Shown: positions 52,205 through 62,022, numbered from the stretch's first letter. The stretch: 64,000 bases of DNA from Streptosporangium lutulentum (GCF_030811455.1 NZ_JAUSQU010000001.1:4774001-4838000), one strand, 5' to 3'. Numbers and translations: made by a program. Notes: generated from the letters alone by a model not told the origin.

Positions 52205-54516
52205 TTACCTCGATCGCGACGCTACGGCCGGAGGAGTGCGCGCCGGTCCCTGACGCCGGGCTGGGAGCCCTCGTCACCGAGCGCGGCAACCTGCCGCTGG
52301 AGAGCGTGGACGTGACCGCCGCCGTGTCCGGGCTGATCGCCGGGGTCGAGGTGGTCCAGGGCTTCCGCAACCCCCACGACGTGGCGCTTGAGGCGACCTA
52401 CGTCTTCCCGCTGCCCGACCGCGCCGCCGTGACCGCCTTCAGGATGGAGGCGGACGGGCGGGTCATCGAGGGGATCCTCAAGGAACGCGGCCAGGCCAGG
52501 GCCGACTACGACCGGGCGATCTCCCAGGGCAGGCGAGCCGCGATCGCCGAGGAGGACCGGCCGGACGTCTTCACCATCAGGGTCGGCAACATCGTGCCGG
52601 GCGAGCGCGTCACCGTGCACCTCACGCTCAACCAGCCGCTCCCCTACGAGGACGGCGCGGCCACCTTCCGCTTCCCGCTGGTCGTCGCCCCCCGCTACAT
52701 CCCCGGCGCCCCGCTCGACGGCGAGCAGGCGGGCGCCGGCTGGGCGCCGGACACCGACGCCGTCCCCGACGCCTCCCGGATCACGCCTCCGGTGCTGCTG
52801 CCCGGGTTCCCCAACCCGGTCCGGCTCTCGCTCGCGGTCTCCGTCGAGGAGGCCGGGCTGGAGCTGCGCGAGGTCCGCTCCAGCCTGCACGTGGTCCGGG
52901 AGGAGGGAGCCACGGTCCGCCTCCAGCCGGGTGAGCGGCTGGACCGCGACTTCATCCTGCGGCTGTCGTTCGACGCCTCCACCTCCCTGGCCCTGACCCC
53001 CGACGGAGACGAGGGGACGTTCGTCCTGACCGTCGTCCCCGAGCCGGCGCGGGCCACGGCCAATCCCAAGGACGTCGTGCTGGTGCTCGACCGCTCGGGC
53101 AGCATGACCGGCTGGAAGATGGTCGCCGCCCGGCGCGCCGCCGCCCGCATCGTCGACACGCTCACCTCGGGTGACCGGTTCGCGGTGCTCTCCTTCGACA
53201 ACGTCGTGGAGTACCCGGACGGGCTCGGCGAGGGACTGTCGGAGGCGTCCGACCGCAACCGCTACCGGGCCGTGGAGCATCTGGCCCGGCTGGAGGCGCG
53301 CGGCGGCACCGAGATGCTCACCCCGCTGGAGCGGGCCGTCACACTGCTCGGCGACTCCACCGGGGACCGGGTCCTGGTCCTCGTCACCGACGGGCAGGTC
53401 GGCAACGAGGACCAGATCCTGGAGCGGACCGGCGCCCGGCTGTCCGGGGTGCGGGTGCACACGGTCGGCATCGACAGGGCGGTCAACGCCGGGTTCCTGG
53501 GCAGGCTGGCCGGGCTCGGAGGGGGTCGGTGCGAGCTGGTGGAGTCCGAGGACCGGCTGGACGAGGCGATGGAGCACATCCACCGCCGGATCGGCGCCCC
53601 CCTGGTCACCGATCTGTCCCTCAAGGCCGACGGGCTCCACCTGATCCCGGAGTCGGTCAGCCACCTCGGCTCGATCTACTCCGGCGTCCCGCTCACCGTC
53701 CTCGGGCGTTACCGGGGCGAGGCCGGCGGGACGCTGACCGTGCACGGACTGGACGGAGCCGCCCAGCCCTGGGAGCGGCGGGTCGCGGCGACGGCCGTGG
53801 ACAACCTCGCGGCGCGCGCGATCTGGGCGCGGGCCCGGCTGCGCACGCTGGAGGACCGCTACGCGAGCGGCGACCACTCGCTGGAGGGTGAGATCGTCGA
53901 GGTCTCGCTCAAGTACGGCGTGCTCTGCCGGTTCACCGCGTTCGTCGCGGTCGACAGCCAGGTGGTCGCCGAGGGCGGTCCCGGGCACAGGGTGATCCAG
54001 CCGGTGGAGGCGCCCAGCGGCTGGGAGAACCCGGTCGCCGCCGCGATGCCGATGACGCTGACCTCGATGGCCCAGGCGAGCCCGCCCGCTCCCGGCGGCC
54101 GTCCCGGAGGAGCGCCGGGCGCGGCGCCGAAGTTCGCGGCGAGCGGGATGGGGACCGGCGCACCGCCGGCCGCGACCGCCGGCGGCTTCGCCGGGCACGC
54201 CCGGATGATGCCCGCTCCCACGCGGTCGCCCCGGCAGGTCAGGCCGCAGGAGCCGTCCAGGGAGCAGCTCACCGAGGAACTGGAGCGGCTGCGCGCCGCC
54301 GCCTCCCTTCCGGCCGCCGACCGGCTGCGCCACCTGGAGGACCTGGGCAGCCGCCTCGCGGCCCTCGCCGTCCACCTGGGCGGCCACCGGGAGCTCGCGG
54401 CCCTGGCCGAGGACCTGCAGTCCGGCGGCGACGTGGACACCCTGTGGCGCCGGGCCGTCGAAGGCCTGGAGGCCCTGATCGGATCCGGGAGGCGCGGGCC
54501 GTTCTGGAAGAGGTGA
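52201..54516 (+). CDS. VIT and von Willebrand factor A domain protein
   Basis: A 771-aa protein without signal peptide or TM segment. An N-terminal VIT domain (about 15-150; VTAAVSGLIAGVEVVQGFRNPHDVALEATYVFPLPDRAAVTAF, RVGNIVPGERVTVHLTLNQ) is followed by a VWA domain (about 290-455) with an intact MIDAS: VLDRSGSMTGWK, GGTEMLTPL and LVTDGQVGNE. The tail is Gly/Pro/Met-rich (about 620-690) and ends with a helical segment. It is coupled to the MerR regulator. VIT-VWA proteins are adhesion-like in animals; in bacteria the role is unknown. Confidence 0.9.
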   Translation: MITSIATLRPEECAPVPDAGLGALVTERGNLPLESVDVTAAVSGLIAGVEVVQGFRNPHDVALEATYVFPLPDRAAVTAFRMEADGRVIEGILKERGQARADYDRAISQGRRAAIAEEDRPDVFTIRVGNIVPGERVTVHLTLNQPLPYEDGAATFRFPLVVAPRYIPGAPLDGEQAGAGWAPDTDAVPDASRITPPVLLPGFPNPVRLSLAVSVEEAGLELREVRSSLHVVREEGATVRLQPGERLDRDFILRLSFDASTSLALTPDGDEGTFVLTVVPEPARATANPKDVVLVLDRSGSMTGWKMVAARRAAARIVDTLTSGDRFAVLSFDNVVEYPDGLGEGLSEASDRNRYRAVEHLARLEARGGTEMLTPLERAVTLLGDSTGDRVLVLVTDGQVGNEDQILERTGARLSGVRVHTVGIDRAVNAGFLGRLAGLGGGRCELVESEDRLDEAMEHIHRRIGAPLVTDLSLKADGLHLIPESVSHLGSIYSGVPLTVLGRYRGEAGGTLTVHGLDGAAQPWERRVAATAVDNLAARAIWARARLRTLEDRYASGDHSLEGEIVEVSLKYGVLCRFTAFVAVDSQVVAEGGPGHRVIQPVEAPSGWENPVAAAMPMTLTSMAQASPPAPGGRPGGAPGAAPKFAASGMGTGAPPAATAGGFAGHARMMPAPTRSPRQVRPQEPSREQLTEELERLRAAASLPAADRLRHLEDLGSRLAALAVHLGGHRELAALAEDLQSGGDVDTLWRRAVEGLEALIGSGRRGPFWKR

Positions 54517-54525
54517 CCGCCCCGG

Positions 54526-54569
54526 CCTGGGGAGTGCACGCCACCCTGATAAGGGAGTGACTCCCCAGG
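54526..54569 (+). terminator. Possible terminator after the VIT-VWA gene
   Basis: A 10-bp perfect stem (54526-54535 with 54560-54569) but a 24-nt loop. It lies just upstream of the DUF885 promoter, so it is weaker evidence than the other hairpins. Confidence 0.4.
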
Positions 54570-54591
54570 TCGCCTCAATTAGGGTGCCGGA

Positions 54592-56217
54592 ATGACTAGC
54601 CCGATTTTTGCCCTTTGTGATGAATATGTCTCTCGCTGGACGGCGCTTGATCCGGTCACCGCCGGAGCGGACGGCGTCGACGCCGAGTTCGCTGCGGCCA
54701 CCGACTTCAGCCCGGACGGCGACGCCGCCCGCGCCTCCCTGATCGTCGAGACGCTGAGCGGGCTCGCCTCGCTGCGACCGGAGAACGAGGCGGACGTGCG
54801 GGCCGCGGCGCACCTGCGCGAGCGGCTGGAGGCCGAGCTCGCCTCGTACGAGATCGGCGAGCCGCTTCGCGCGGTGCAGGCGCCGTTCGGGTTGCTCTCC
54901 ATGCTGCGCGACTCCGTGGACCTGCTGCCGCACGGCACGGACGACGAATGGCGCGACGTGGCGGCCCGGCTCGCGGCCGTCCCCGGCATGCTGGACGGCT
55001 GGCGGACGAGTTTGGAGACCGGCCTGGCCCAGGGGCTCAGCGCGGCCCGCCGCCAGGCGGTGGAGCTGGCCGCGCAGGCCGAGCTCTTCGCGAGCGGCTC
55101 CACCCACCGGGACTTCGTGGCGGGTTACGGCGACGGACCGGTCAGGGGCGAGCTGGAGGCGGGCGCCGCGTCGGCGCACGCCGCCTACGCCGAGGCCGCC
55201 CGCTACCTGCGTGAGGAGTACGCCCCGCGGGCGACGGAGACCGACGGGGTCGGCGCCGAACGCTACGCCGTGGCCGCCCGTATCAGCCTGGGCGACGACA
55301 TCGACCTGCGGGACGCCTACGAATGGGGCTGGGCCGAGCTGACCCGCATCGAGACGGAGCTGGCCGCCGAGGCGGAGCTGGTACGGCCGGGCGCCTCGGT
55401 GGAGGAGGCGACCGCGATCCTCAACGAGACGCACTACGTCGAGGGCCGGGACGCCTATCTGGGCTGGCTGAAGGACCGTCACGACCAGGCGATCGACCAG
55501 CTGCACGGCGTTCACTTCGACATCGCCGAACCGCTGCGCACCGTGGACGTCACCCTGGCCCTCGGTTCGGCCTCGGGCGCGGCCTACTACACCTCCCCCA
55601 GCGAGGACCTGTCCCGTCCCGGCCGCACCTGGTGGCCGGTGGGCGACGACCGCAAGCGCTTCGAGGTCTGGAGCGAGCTGACCACCGTCTTCCACGAGGG
55701 CGTGCCGGGCCACCACCTCCAGCTCGGCACCACCCGGGTGGCCGGGGAGGGCCTGTCGCGCTTCGGCAGGAACTCCTGGGTGAGCGGGCACGGCGAGGGC
55801 TGGGCGCTGTACGCCGAGCGGCTGGCCGACGAACTGGGCTGGTTCGGCGAGCCGGGCACCCGGCTGGGCATGCTCGGCGCGTCGGCGCTGCGGGCCGCCC
55901 GGGTGGTCATCGACATCGGCGTCCACCTGGACCTGCCCCTTCCCGACGGTTCGCGCTGGAGCTTCGAGAAGGCGTGCGAGGTGCTGCGCGACCGGGGCCG
56001 TTGTGAGCCGCACCGCGTCCACGCCGAGGTGGTCCGCTACTTCGGCTGGCCCGCCCAGGCGATCTCCTACAAGCTCGGCGAGCGCGCCTGGCTGGCCGCC
56101 AGGGAGGAGGCGGCGCGGCGACCCGGTTTCGACATCAAGCGCTGGCACACCGCGGCCCTGGACCTCGGCCCTGTGGGCCTGTCCGGCCTGACGGAGGCCC
56201 TGCGCCGGATCGGCTGA
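54592..56217 (+). CDS. DUF885-family putative zinc metallopeptidase
   Basis: A 541-aa cytosolic protein of the DUF885 family. The zinc-binding motif is HEGVPGHHLQLGT (HExxxxHH type) near residue 367, followed by SGHGEGWALYAERLADELGWF, which carries the third ligand Glu, and the C-terminal YKLGERAWLAARE. Substrate is unknown; family members act as amino- or carboxypeptidases. TAGGGT is 6 nt before the ATG, so the message is probably leaderless. Confidence 0.9.
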   Translation: MTSPIFALCDEYVSRWTALDPVTAGADGVDAEFAAATDFSPDGDAARASLIVETLSGLASLRPENEADVRAAAHLRERLEAELASYEIGEPLRAVQAPFGLLSMLRDSVDLLPHGTDDEWRDVAARLAAVPGMLDGWRTSLETGLAQGLSAARRQAVELAAQAELFASGSTHRDFVAGYGDGPVRGELEAGAASAHAAYAEAARYLREEYAPRATETDGVGAERYAVAARISLGDDIDLRDAYEWGWAELTRIETELAAEAELVRPGASVEEATAILNETHYVEGRDAYLGWLKDRHDQAIDQLHGVHFDIAEPLRTVDVTLALGSASGAAYYTSPSEDLSRPGRTWWPVGDDRKRFEVWSELTTVFHEGVPGHHLQLGTTRVAGEGLSRFGRNSWVSGHGEGWALYAERLADELGWFGEPGTRLGMLGASALRAARVVIDIGVHLDLPLPDGSRWSFEKACEVLRDRGRCEPHRVHAEVVRYFGWPAQAISYKLGERAWLAAREEAARRPGFDIKRWHTAALDLGPVGLSGLTEALRRIG

Positions 56218-56225
56218 CCTTCGCC

Positions 56226-56262
56226 GGTGAAGGCGGTCACCTCACCGGTGACCGCCTTCACC
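56226..56262. terminator. Bidirectional terminator between DUF885 and amine oxidase genes
   Basis: A perfect 16-bp stem (56226-56241 with 56247-56262) and 5-nt loop, 8 nt after the DUF885 stop and 41 nt from the end of the converging oxidase gene. Confidence 0.85.
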
Positions 56263-56302
56263 GTTCCGCGCGCCGGAAGCGGCCGGGACGCGGGAGAACG
56301 GG

Positions 56303-57892
56303 TCAGTGCGTGAGCACACGCCTGTGGATGTCGGTGACGGCCTTACGGGCCGACTCCAGGGCGCCCGACTGCCAGGCGATCATGTAACTGAGCCAGTCAC
56401 CGGCGAAGTGGACGTGACCGGCCGGCCGGTTGAGCAGCTGATAGGCGCCGGTGCGGGACGGCCAGCCGACCCAGGCGCCCTCGATGTGCGGCTGGAGCTT
56501 CCAGGCGACCGACACCGAGGAGGCCAGCTCGTCCCGGTACTTCGCGCCGTGGATCTTCATGCCCTGCTCGATCGCGCGCCTCTCCCTCTGGGCGTGCGGG
56601 AGCGCCGCGTAGGCGTCGGCGTTGGCGCCGTTGTGGTAGTAGCCGATGACGAGGCCGCGCCGCGTGCCGTACCCGTAGGAGGGGTACCACATGACGGACA
56701 GGTCGAGGTCGGTGTTGGTGATGCCGCCGTAGATGTTCTCGTCGGTCTCCCACCACCGGCGGCGGTATTCCAGGCCGATCTTGCCGGACGAGGTGACGGT
56801 CGGCGTGGCCAGGGCGGCCTGCACGTCGGGGCCCAGGTTGTGCGGGGTCCTGGCCAGGATGTGCGGGGGCATCGCGGCCACGCAGAAGTCCGCCTTGATC
56901 TTCCGCGTCCTGCCGTTGTGCTCCTGGTACTCGACCTCGACGCCGTCGGCCAGGTCGGTGATCCTCGTGACCTTCGACCTCAGCATGATCCTGTTCTTGC
57001 CGACCGCGGCGGCGATCGCCCTGGGGATGGCGTCCATGCCGCCGACCGGCTGAAACATCAGCATCGCCTGGTCATATCCGAACTCGAAGGAGAACCGCTG
57101 GCCGACCCCGCTGGCGAGCACTTCGGAGAGCGAGGGAACGGATCCCAGGGCGGTGCCCGGCTGCTCGCCCGCGCCGGGATCGACGCTGTGGCCCCGGCGC
57201 TCACCACCGGTGTAGGCGAAGCCGTTCGCCTTGGTACCGATGGCGCCGAAGCTCCTCAGGAAGGAGATGAGCCTCTCCTTGTCCTGCGCGGTCAGCTTGG
57301 CGTCGAGCGCGCCGCTGTCCGTGGCCGTGGAGAGCAGCTCGGAGATGTAGCCGTAGACATCCGACTTCGCGGTACGCCAGCGGACCGGCGTGGTCATCCC
57401 CGCCGCCTCGTTGAAGATGTACGACTGCGCGTTGGAGTTGGTGAAGACCTCCAGGGGGACGCCCAGCTCGCGGCAGTAGTCCATGGTGACCATCCACTGC
57501 GCGAGCCTGGCGGGTCCGGCGTTCATGTAGACGCCGTCAGAGAAGCGGGCGGTCTGGGTCGACCCGTTCAGCTCGGTGACCCTGTCGCCGCCCCTGATGG
57601 TCCAGTTACGGCCGCCGACCCGGTCCAGGGCCTCGATCACGGTGCAGTCATAGCCCGCCTTGCCCAGCTCGTAGGCCGTGGCCAGGCCCGCGATGCCCGC
57701 GCCGAGCACGACCACCTTCTTCGCGCCCCTGCCGGTGAGGGTGAAATCGGACGGCTGCGGTGGGACGAAGGCCGTACGGGTCGCCGCCTCGGCGGTGGGC
57801 GCGAGACCGAGCGCGCCCATCGTGGCGAAGAGTGCGCCGGCACCGCCCGTGGTGCCGACCGCTGTCAGAAAACCACGCCTGCTGTAACTCAA
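56303..57892 (-). CDS. Exported flavin monoamine / L-amino acid oxidase
   Basis: A 529-aa flavoprotein with a Tat signal at the N-terminus (SYSRRGFLTAVGTTGGAGAL, cleavage after AEA). The FAD fold is VVVLGAGIAGLATAYELGKAGYDCTVIEA near residue 60, followed by RVGGRNWTIRGG, MNAGPARLAQW and the C-terminal VHFAGDWLSYMIAWQSGALESA that contacts the flavin. It resembles secreted L-amino acid oxidases; the specific amine is not readable. TTG 57892 has GGAGG 5 nt upstream, whereas the TTG at 57904 would overlap that site. Confidence 0.9.
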   Translation of the reverse strand: MSYSRRGFLTAVGTTGGAGALFATMGALGLAPTAEAATRTAFVPPQPSDFTLTGRGAKKVVVLGAGIAGLATAYELGKAGYDCTVIEALDRVGGRNWTIRGGDRVTELNGSTQTARFSDGVYMNAGPARLAQWMVTMDYCRELGVPLEVFTNSNAQSYIFNEAAGMTTPVRWRTAKSDVYGYISELLSTATDSGALDAKLTAQDKERLISFLRSFGAIGTKANGFAYTGGERRGHSVDPGAGEQPGTALGSVPSLSEVLASGVGQRFSFEFGYDQAMLMFQPVGGMDAIPRAIAAAVGKNRIMLRSKVTRITDLADGVEVEYQEHNGRTRKIKADFCVAAMPPHILARTPHNLGPDVQAALATPTVTSSGKIGLEYRRRWWETDENIYGGITNTDLDLSVMWYPSYGYGTRRGLVIGYYHNGANADAYAALPHAQRERRAIEQGMKIHGAKYRDELASSVSVAWKLQPHIEGAWVGWPSRTGAYQLLNRPAGHVHFAGDWLSYMIAWQSGALESARKAVTDIHRRVLTH

Positions 57893-58222
57893 AGAAACCT
57901 CCAAGAGTTCTTGGAGGCAAGTGTGTGAGCGATCTATTGCGGAAGATCGACGATCACGTTCCGGCCATATTTCCCAGCAAAAATTCAGCTTTTCAGCTTA
58001 AAGCCCCCTTTTCCGGCCTGAATTGCTCAGGTTTGGCGTCGCAGCAAAGGCCGTCGCGGTGAACGCCGGGACCGCCCCCGCGGCCCCCTCCGGCCGCCGT
58101 CGGCGCGGGTCGTGACGCGGCGGAGGACCTCCGCCGGGGACGGCGGGCGCGGGCGATCCGTGCCGCCCCCGCCGGGGCGGCCGCATGGGGAAACCGGGTC
58201 CTTCGAGCCCTCCCGGTCCGCA
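57893..58222. other. Divergent intergenic region between amine oxidase and methyltransferase
   Basis: About 330 bases with no gene. An A/T-rich patch (57965-58010) containing TTCAGC repeats probably holds the oxidase promoter (minus). The other half is GC-rich. Confidence 0.4.
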
Positions 58223-58234
58223 TAAGGTAGCGGC

Positions 58235-59107
58235 ATGGTGATTCTGGACGGCGGGCTGGCCACTCATGTGGAGGCGCTCGGCGCGGACCTGCGGGACGAG
58301 CTCTGGTCGGCGAAGCTCCTGGTGGAGGATCCCGCGATGATCCGGCAGGCGCATCTCGACTACTTCGCCGCGGGGGCGGAGGTGGCGACCACCGCGAGTT
58401 ACCAGGCGAGCATTCCGGCGTTCGTACGGCGGGGCCTGAGCCCCGGCGAGGCCGAGGACCTGATCCTGCTCTCCGTGCACCTGGCCGTCGAGGCCCGCGA
58501 CGCCCACGGTTCGGGTACGGTCGCCGCCAGCGTCGGGCCCTACGGGGCCTATCTGGCCAACGGCGCCGAATACACCGGCGACTACGACCTCGACGAGGAC
58601 GGCCTGACCGACTGGCACCGGGAGCGCTGGCATCTCCTGGCCGGCAGCGAGGCCGACCTGCTGGCGTGCGAGACCATCCCGTCCTACACCGAGGCCAGGG
58701 CGCTGAAGCGGCTGCTCGCCGAGACACCGGAGATGCGGGCGTGGGTGAGCTTCTCCTGCCGCGACGGAGAGCACATCAACGACGGCACCCCGCTGAAGGA
58801 GGCCGCCGCGCTGTTCGCCGGCGACCCGCAGATGATCGCGGTCGGCGTCAACTGCACGGCCCCGCGTCACATCCCCAGCCTGATCGGCCACATCAAGGGG
58901 AAGCCGGCGATGGTCTACCCGAACTCCGGTGAGCTCTGGGACGCCGCGAGCCGCACCTGGCTCGGACTGGCCGACCCGGTGGAGTTCGGTCAGGCCGCCG
59001 CCGAGTGGAACGCCGCGGGCGCGGCCTTCGTCGGCGGCTGCTGCCGCACCACCCCCGAGCACATCCGCCAGATCCGCGCCCATCTCACGGGACAGCCCAC
59101 CGGCTGA
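58235..59107 (+). CDS. Homocysteine S-methyltransferase
   Basis: A 290-aa zinc enzyme that methylates homocysteine, probably from S-methylmethionine (MmuM type). Motifs: VILDGGLATHVEALG, LDYFAAGAEVATTASYQAS, GPYGAYLANGAEY, the first zinc Cys in VNCTAP and the CysCys pair in FVGGCCRTTPEHI. TAAGGT is 6 nt before the ATG, giving a leaderless start. It is the last gene before the accessory-looking module. Confidence 0.93.
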   Translation: MVILDGGLATHVEALGADLRDELWSAKLLVEDPAMIRQAHLDYFAAGAEVATTASYQASIPAFVRRGLSPGEAEDLILLSVHLAVEARDAHGSGTVAASVGPYGAYLANGAEYTGDYDLDEDGLTDWHRERWHLLAGSEADLLACETIPSYTEARALKRLLAETPEMRAWVSFSCRDGEHINDGTPLKEAAALFAGDPQMIAVGVNCTAPRHIPSLIGHIKGKPAMVYPNSGELWDAASRTWLGLADPVEFGQAAAEWNAAGAAFVGGCCRTTPEHIRQIRAHLTGQPTG

Positions 59108-59376
59108 GCACGTGACGGGATTCACCCCGGGCAGCGCGACAAGGGCTAGCCGCCTGGTCGAGCTGCAGCGGTGCGTCGCAACCCGCTGCGGATCCAGCTC
59201 TTGGAGGAAGACCTGACGCTGACCGATAAACGGGAGAACGCAGTAGTAACACCGAGATCTTGCGGCCCTCGATGATCGCGGGGGCGAGGGGCGTGGTCCG
59301 AGCCAAAAGTCGGACTCCAGCCCGAGCCACTCCCGGCTGACTGAACCCCCTACCAGGTGGAAACGAAGATGACAGC
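59108..59376. other. Intergenic region at the left edge of the accessory module
   Basis: About 270 bases without a supported gene. It contains a GCAGCGG/CCGCTGC hairpin (59165-59171 with 59183-59189) that may terminate the methyltransferase transcript. I looked for a tRNA or an attachment-site duplication and saw neither. Confidence 0.4.
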
Positions 59377-59400
59377 CCCCGCCTTCTTCAGAGGGCGGGG
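59377..59400 (-). terminator. Hairpin after the XRE regulator gene
   Basis: An 8-bp stem with one G-U pair (59377-59384 with 59393-59400) and an 8-nt loop, 7 nt beyond the minus-strand stop at 59408. Confidence 0.5.
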
Positions 59401-59407
59401 TCGAGGG

Positions 59408-60688
59408 CTATCTCTCGCCACCCAGGGTGACCAGATGCTGCACGCCCGTCACTCTGGGATGGCGTGCAGCCAGCTCGGTGACAAGCTTGCGAATGAAGGG
59501 ACGCCGGATCTCGCCCGGAGCCTCACGGTGCGCAGCCAGCAATGCCCGAGCGGTCTCTTCCGGTCGGCCTGCCTGCCACCAGGCGCGCGCCATGTCGGTG
59601 TGCAGCCGCCCGCGCCGCTCGGCGGTGGGGAACTGCCCTGGGCTCAGCCGTCGGCCGACGTGTAGTGCCGCGCCCGCGTCGCCGAGGGACCAGTGGATCC
59701 CCACCCGGTAGAGCCCCACGCCGGCGGGGGTGACCGAGAACGGCTTGCCGGGGCGCACGGGCAGCCGCGCAGCGGCCTTCTCCGCGTCGGTGATCATATC
59801 CAGGGCGCGTTCCCTGTCGCCTGCCTGGGCAGTCGTGTATGCGCACGTGCACAGCATCTGCGCATACGCCGCGGCCTGGGCGGGCGTCGCCAGCCCCGTG
59901 GCCTCCAACCGGGACGCGGCATCCATCGTCACCCGATTGGCAATGGCGTGCCGGCCCTCGTGGCGCAGCACGATACTGAGCGATCGGGCGGCGGCGGCCG
60001 TCGCGATCGGCGATCCAGACAGCGTGGCGTAAGCGGTCGCACGATCCGCGGTGATCCTGCTCGCCGGGAGGCCAAGCTTGTTCAGCGCTTCCGTGGCCAG
60101 GCTGTAGCACAACGTCAGCCGTGCGTACCCGGCAGCGTCGTGGACCTCTTCGGCGTTGGCGTGCGCCACACTCATCAGCCGCGGGAGCCGGTCGATGAAC
60201 GGAGCCAGGTCCCCGGCATCGAATAAGCGCCGCGCACGAGCCAACTGTGCGGCGACCTCATCGGCCGTCGGCGCCACCGGCGGGGGTGGCAGCACGGCCA
60301 GAGCGTCGTCGAGTGAGGCCAGCATGTGTGCCGGGATGGCGAACCCTGCAGCAGCCATAAACGTACGACGTCGCACTGGATCCTCCTCGGGCCGGCCTGC
60401 CGCCACGGTAACCGACGCCGGGCCGGAAAACCCGAGAGCAGCACCGAGAACGTCAGCAGGTATCTCCGCGGCTTCAGCGACACGCCGCAGCATGGGCAGG
60501 TCGTTCGACGCGCGCCGGCAGTTCTCCAGCCGGGAGATGGTCGAGGCCGAGTAGCCGGTGGCACGCCCGAGATCTCCTTGGCGCAATCCCTGGGCAAGGC
60601 GCGCAAACCTGATCATGCCGCCGACGTCCTTAGCCGCTATGAGGGCCCGGGCACGAGCCGAGTCCCATAGTGCATCGCGTGCGTTCAT
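59408..60688 (-). CDS. XRE-family regulator with TPR-like C-terminal region
   Basis: A 426-aa protein. The HTH (about 23-80) reads IRFARLAQGLRQGDLGRATGYSASTISRLENCRR. An Ala-rich helical region of TPR type (about 140-420) follows, as in actinobacterial regulators that sense small molecules or peptides. AGGAG is 6 nt before the ATG, and the palindrome TGTGATCACA (60699-60708) adjoins that site, a possible operator. It diverges from the four-gene radical SAM operon and probably controls it. Confidence 0.88.
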   Translation of the reverse strand: MNARDALWDSARARALIAAKDVGGMIRFARLAQGLRQGDLGRATGYSASTISRLENCRRASNDLPMLRRVAEAAEIPADVLGAALGFSGPASVTVAAGRPEEDPVRRRTFMAAAGFAIPAHMLASLDDALAVLPPPPVAPTADEVAAQLARARRLFDAGDLAPFIDRLPRLMSVAHANAEEVHDAAGYARLTLCYSLATEALNKLGLPASRITADRATAYATLSGSPIATAAAARSLSIVLRHEGRHAIANRVTMDAASRLEATGLATPAQAAAYAQMLCTCAYTTAQAGDRERALDMITDAEKAAARLPVRPGKPFSVTPAGVGLYRVGIHWSLGDAGAALHVGRRLSPGQFPTAERRGRLHTDMARAWWQAGRPEETARALLAAHREAPGEIRRPFIRKLVTELAARHPRVTGVQHLVTLGGER

Positions 60689-60858
60689 GGCGCGCTCCTG
60701 TGATCACACAGAGATACCTCAAGGCTACGCCGATGACCGCGATCAGCCAGGGCATTTGCGCAATCTGCACACGATGTGCCGTATCTGAATGCCGCGTATG
60801 AGGTGCCCGCCCAAGGGTGTGTCTTGGGACGACACATCAACCCCACCAAGGAGATGCC
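60689..60858. promoter_or_regulatory. Divergent promoter region of the radical SAM module
   Basis: 170 bases between the XRE regulator and the radical SAM gene. It contains the palindrome TGTGATCACA (60699-60708) and AAGGAG ahead of ATG 60859. I could not assign -35/-10 elements with confidence. Confidence 0.5.
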
Positions 60859-62022
60859 ATGCAGATCGATGCGGCTGACCTCGGGCTGGAGTGCCGCGAA
60901 TGGACTCCGGTGATCGACCAGCACGCCTCATGGCTGGCAGTGAACCCGATCCAGGGCTGCCCCAAGAAGTGCACCTACTGTTTCTTGAACCAGAGGCGGC
61001 AGACCCGGGTCGCTCCGGTCCAGCTCCACACTCCCGCCGAAACCGTTCGGATGCTGCTGGACTCCGACCTGTACAGCCCCGAACGCGCCGTCGCCCTGTT
61101 CACCTGGACCGACGTCATGGCCGTGGCATCCAACCGCGCCTACCTCGCCGAGCTGCTACGCGAGTTCGTCCGCGTGAACCTGCCGAACCTGATCGTGCTG
61201 ATCAGCAAGTGCCGATTTCCCGCCGGCACGATCGAGGCCATCACCACAGCGATGGCGGCCGGGCTACGCGTCATCGCCTACCTCAGCTACTCCGGACTCG
61301 ACTCGGCGATCGAGGTCGGCGTCCGGCATGAACAGATCCGCGACAACTTCCCGGCGCTGCACGCCGCGGGAATCCCGATCGTGCACTACTGGCGGCCCGC
61401 GTTTCCGGCGGTCACCACCGAGGAGATCATGACCCGGGTGCTGGACACCGCCGCCAGATACGCCACCTGCACCATGGCCGCCGGCCTGAAAGTCGAACCC
61501 GAGGCCCTCGACCGGCTCGCCCAGCTGTGGCCCGCGCTTGCCACCGCACCGGGGGTGACCGAGGCCGAGGGCGTATACCCCGAGGCGTTCTGGGAGTTCA
61601 TCCACCACACCGGCGACCGGCACCCCGACCACCCGGTGTTTCACACCAACTCGTGCGCGCTGGCGTACGTGCTGAGGGATACCGACCGGTTCGGCGTGTA
61701 CGGCGGGCAGGTCTGCACAACCCGTAACCGCTGCCCGCAAGCCCAGCGGGCACGATGCGCCGCTGCGGCGACCGCGACCGTTCCCGGCCACGCCGCGATC
61801 TCCGCGGCCCTGTCCCGGCGCGGTCTGGCCGGGGCCGCGTTCGACATCCTGCCGGAGCGGCGCGAGCTGGTCATTCACGCCGCGGTCGCCAACCGTTTGG
61901 TGTCCGCCCTCACCCAGGATCTTGGTGTGCGGATCAGCGTGGCGGGCCAAGGGCCGGACGCCTACTGGAGCAGCGGCACCTCAGGCGCCCGTCCTCTGAT
62001 CATCAAGGAGGACCATTCATGA
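60859..62022 (+). CDS. Radical SAM enzyme of unknown substrate
   Basis: A 387-aa radical SAM protein. The 4Fe-4S motif is CPKKCTYC (Cx3Cx2C) near residue 40, within AVNPIQGCPKKCTYCFLNQRR. The barrel strands include FTWTDVMAVASNRAYLAELL and LIVLISKCRF. A C-terminal Cys group (VCTTRNRCPQAQRARC) could bind a second cluster, though its spacing is not classical SPASM. The surroundings of the motif recall spore photoproduct lyase-like enzymes, but the protein is not a clear member. ATG 60859 follows AAGGAG. The stop overlaps the next ATG by 4 nt. Confidence 0.88.
   Translation: MQIDAADLGLECREWTPVIDQHASWLAVNPIQGCPKKCTYCFLNQRRQTRVAPVQLHTPAETVRMLLDSDLYSPERAVALFTWTDVMAVASNRAYLAELLREFVRVNLPNLIVLISKCRFPAGTIEAITTAMAAGLRVIAYLSYSGLDSAIEVGVRHEQIRDNFPALHAAGIPIVHYWRPAFPAVTTEEIMTRVLDTAARYATCTMAAGLKVEPEALDRLAQLWPALATAPGVTEAEGVYPEAFWEFIHHTGDRHPDHPVFHTNSCALAYVLRDTDRFGVYGGQVCTTRNRCPQAQRARCAAAATATVPGHAAISAALSRRGLAGAAFDILPERRELVIHAAVANRLVSALTQDLGVRISVAGQGPDAYWSSGTSGARPLIIKEDHS

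Noticed and set aside
59108..59240. tRNA or attachment site at the edge of the accessory module
   Set aside because: No cloverleaf, no CCA-type end and no matching direct repeat were found; no integrase is in the window.
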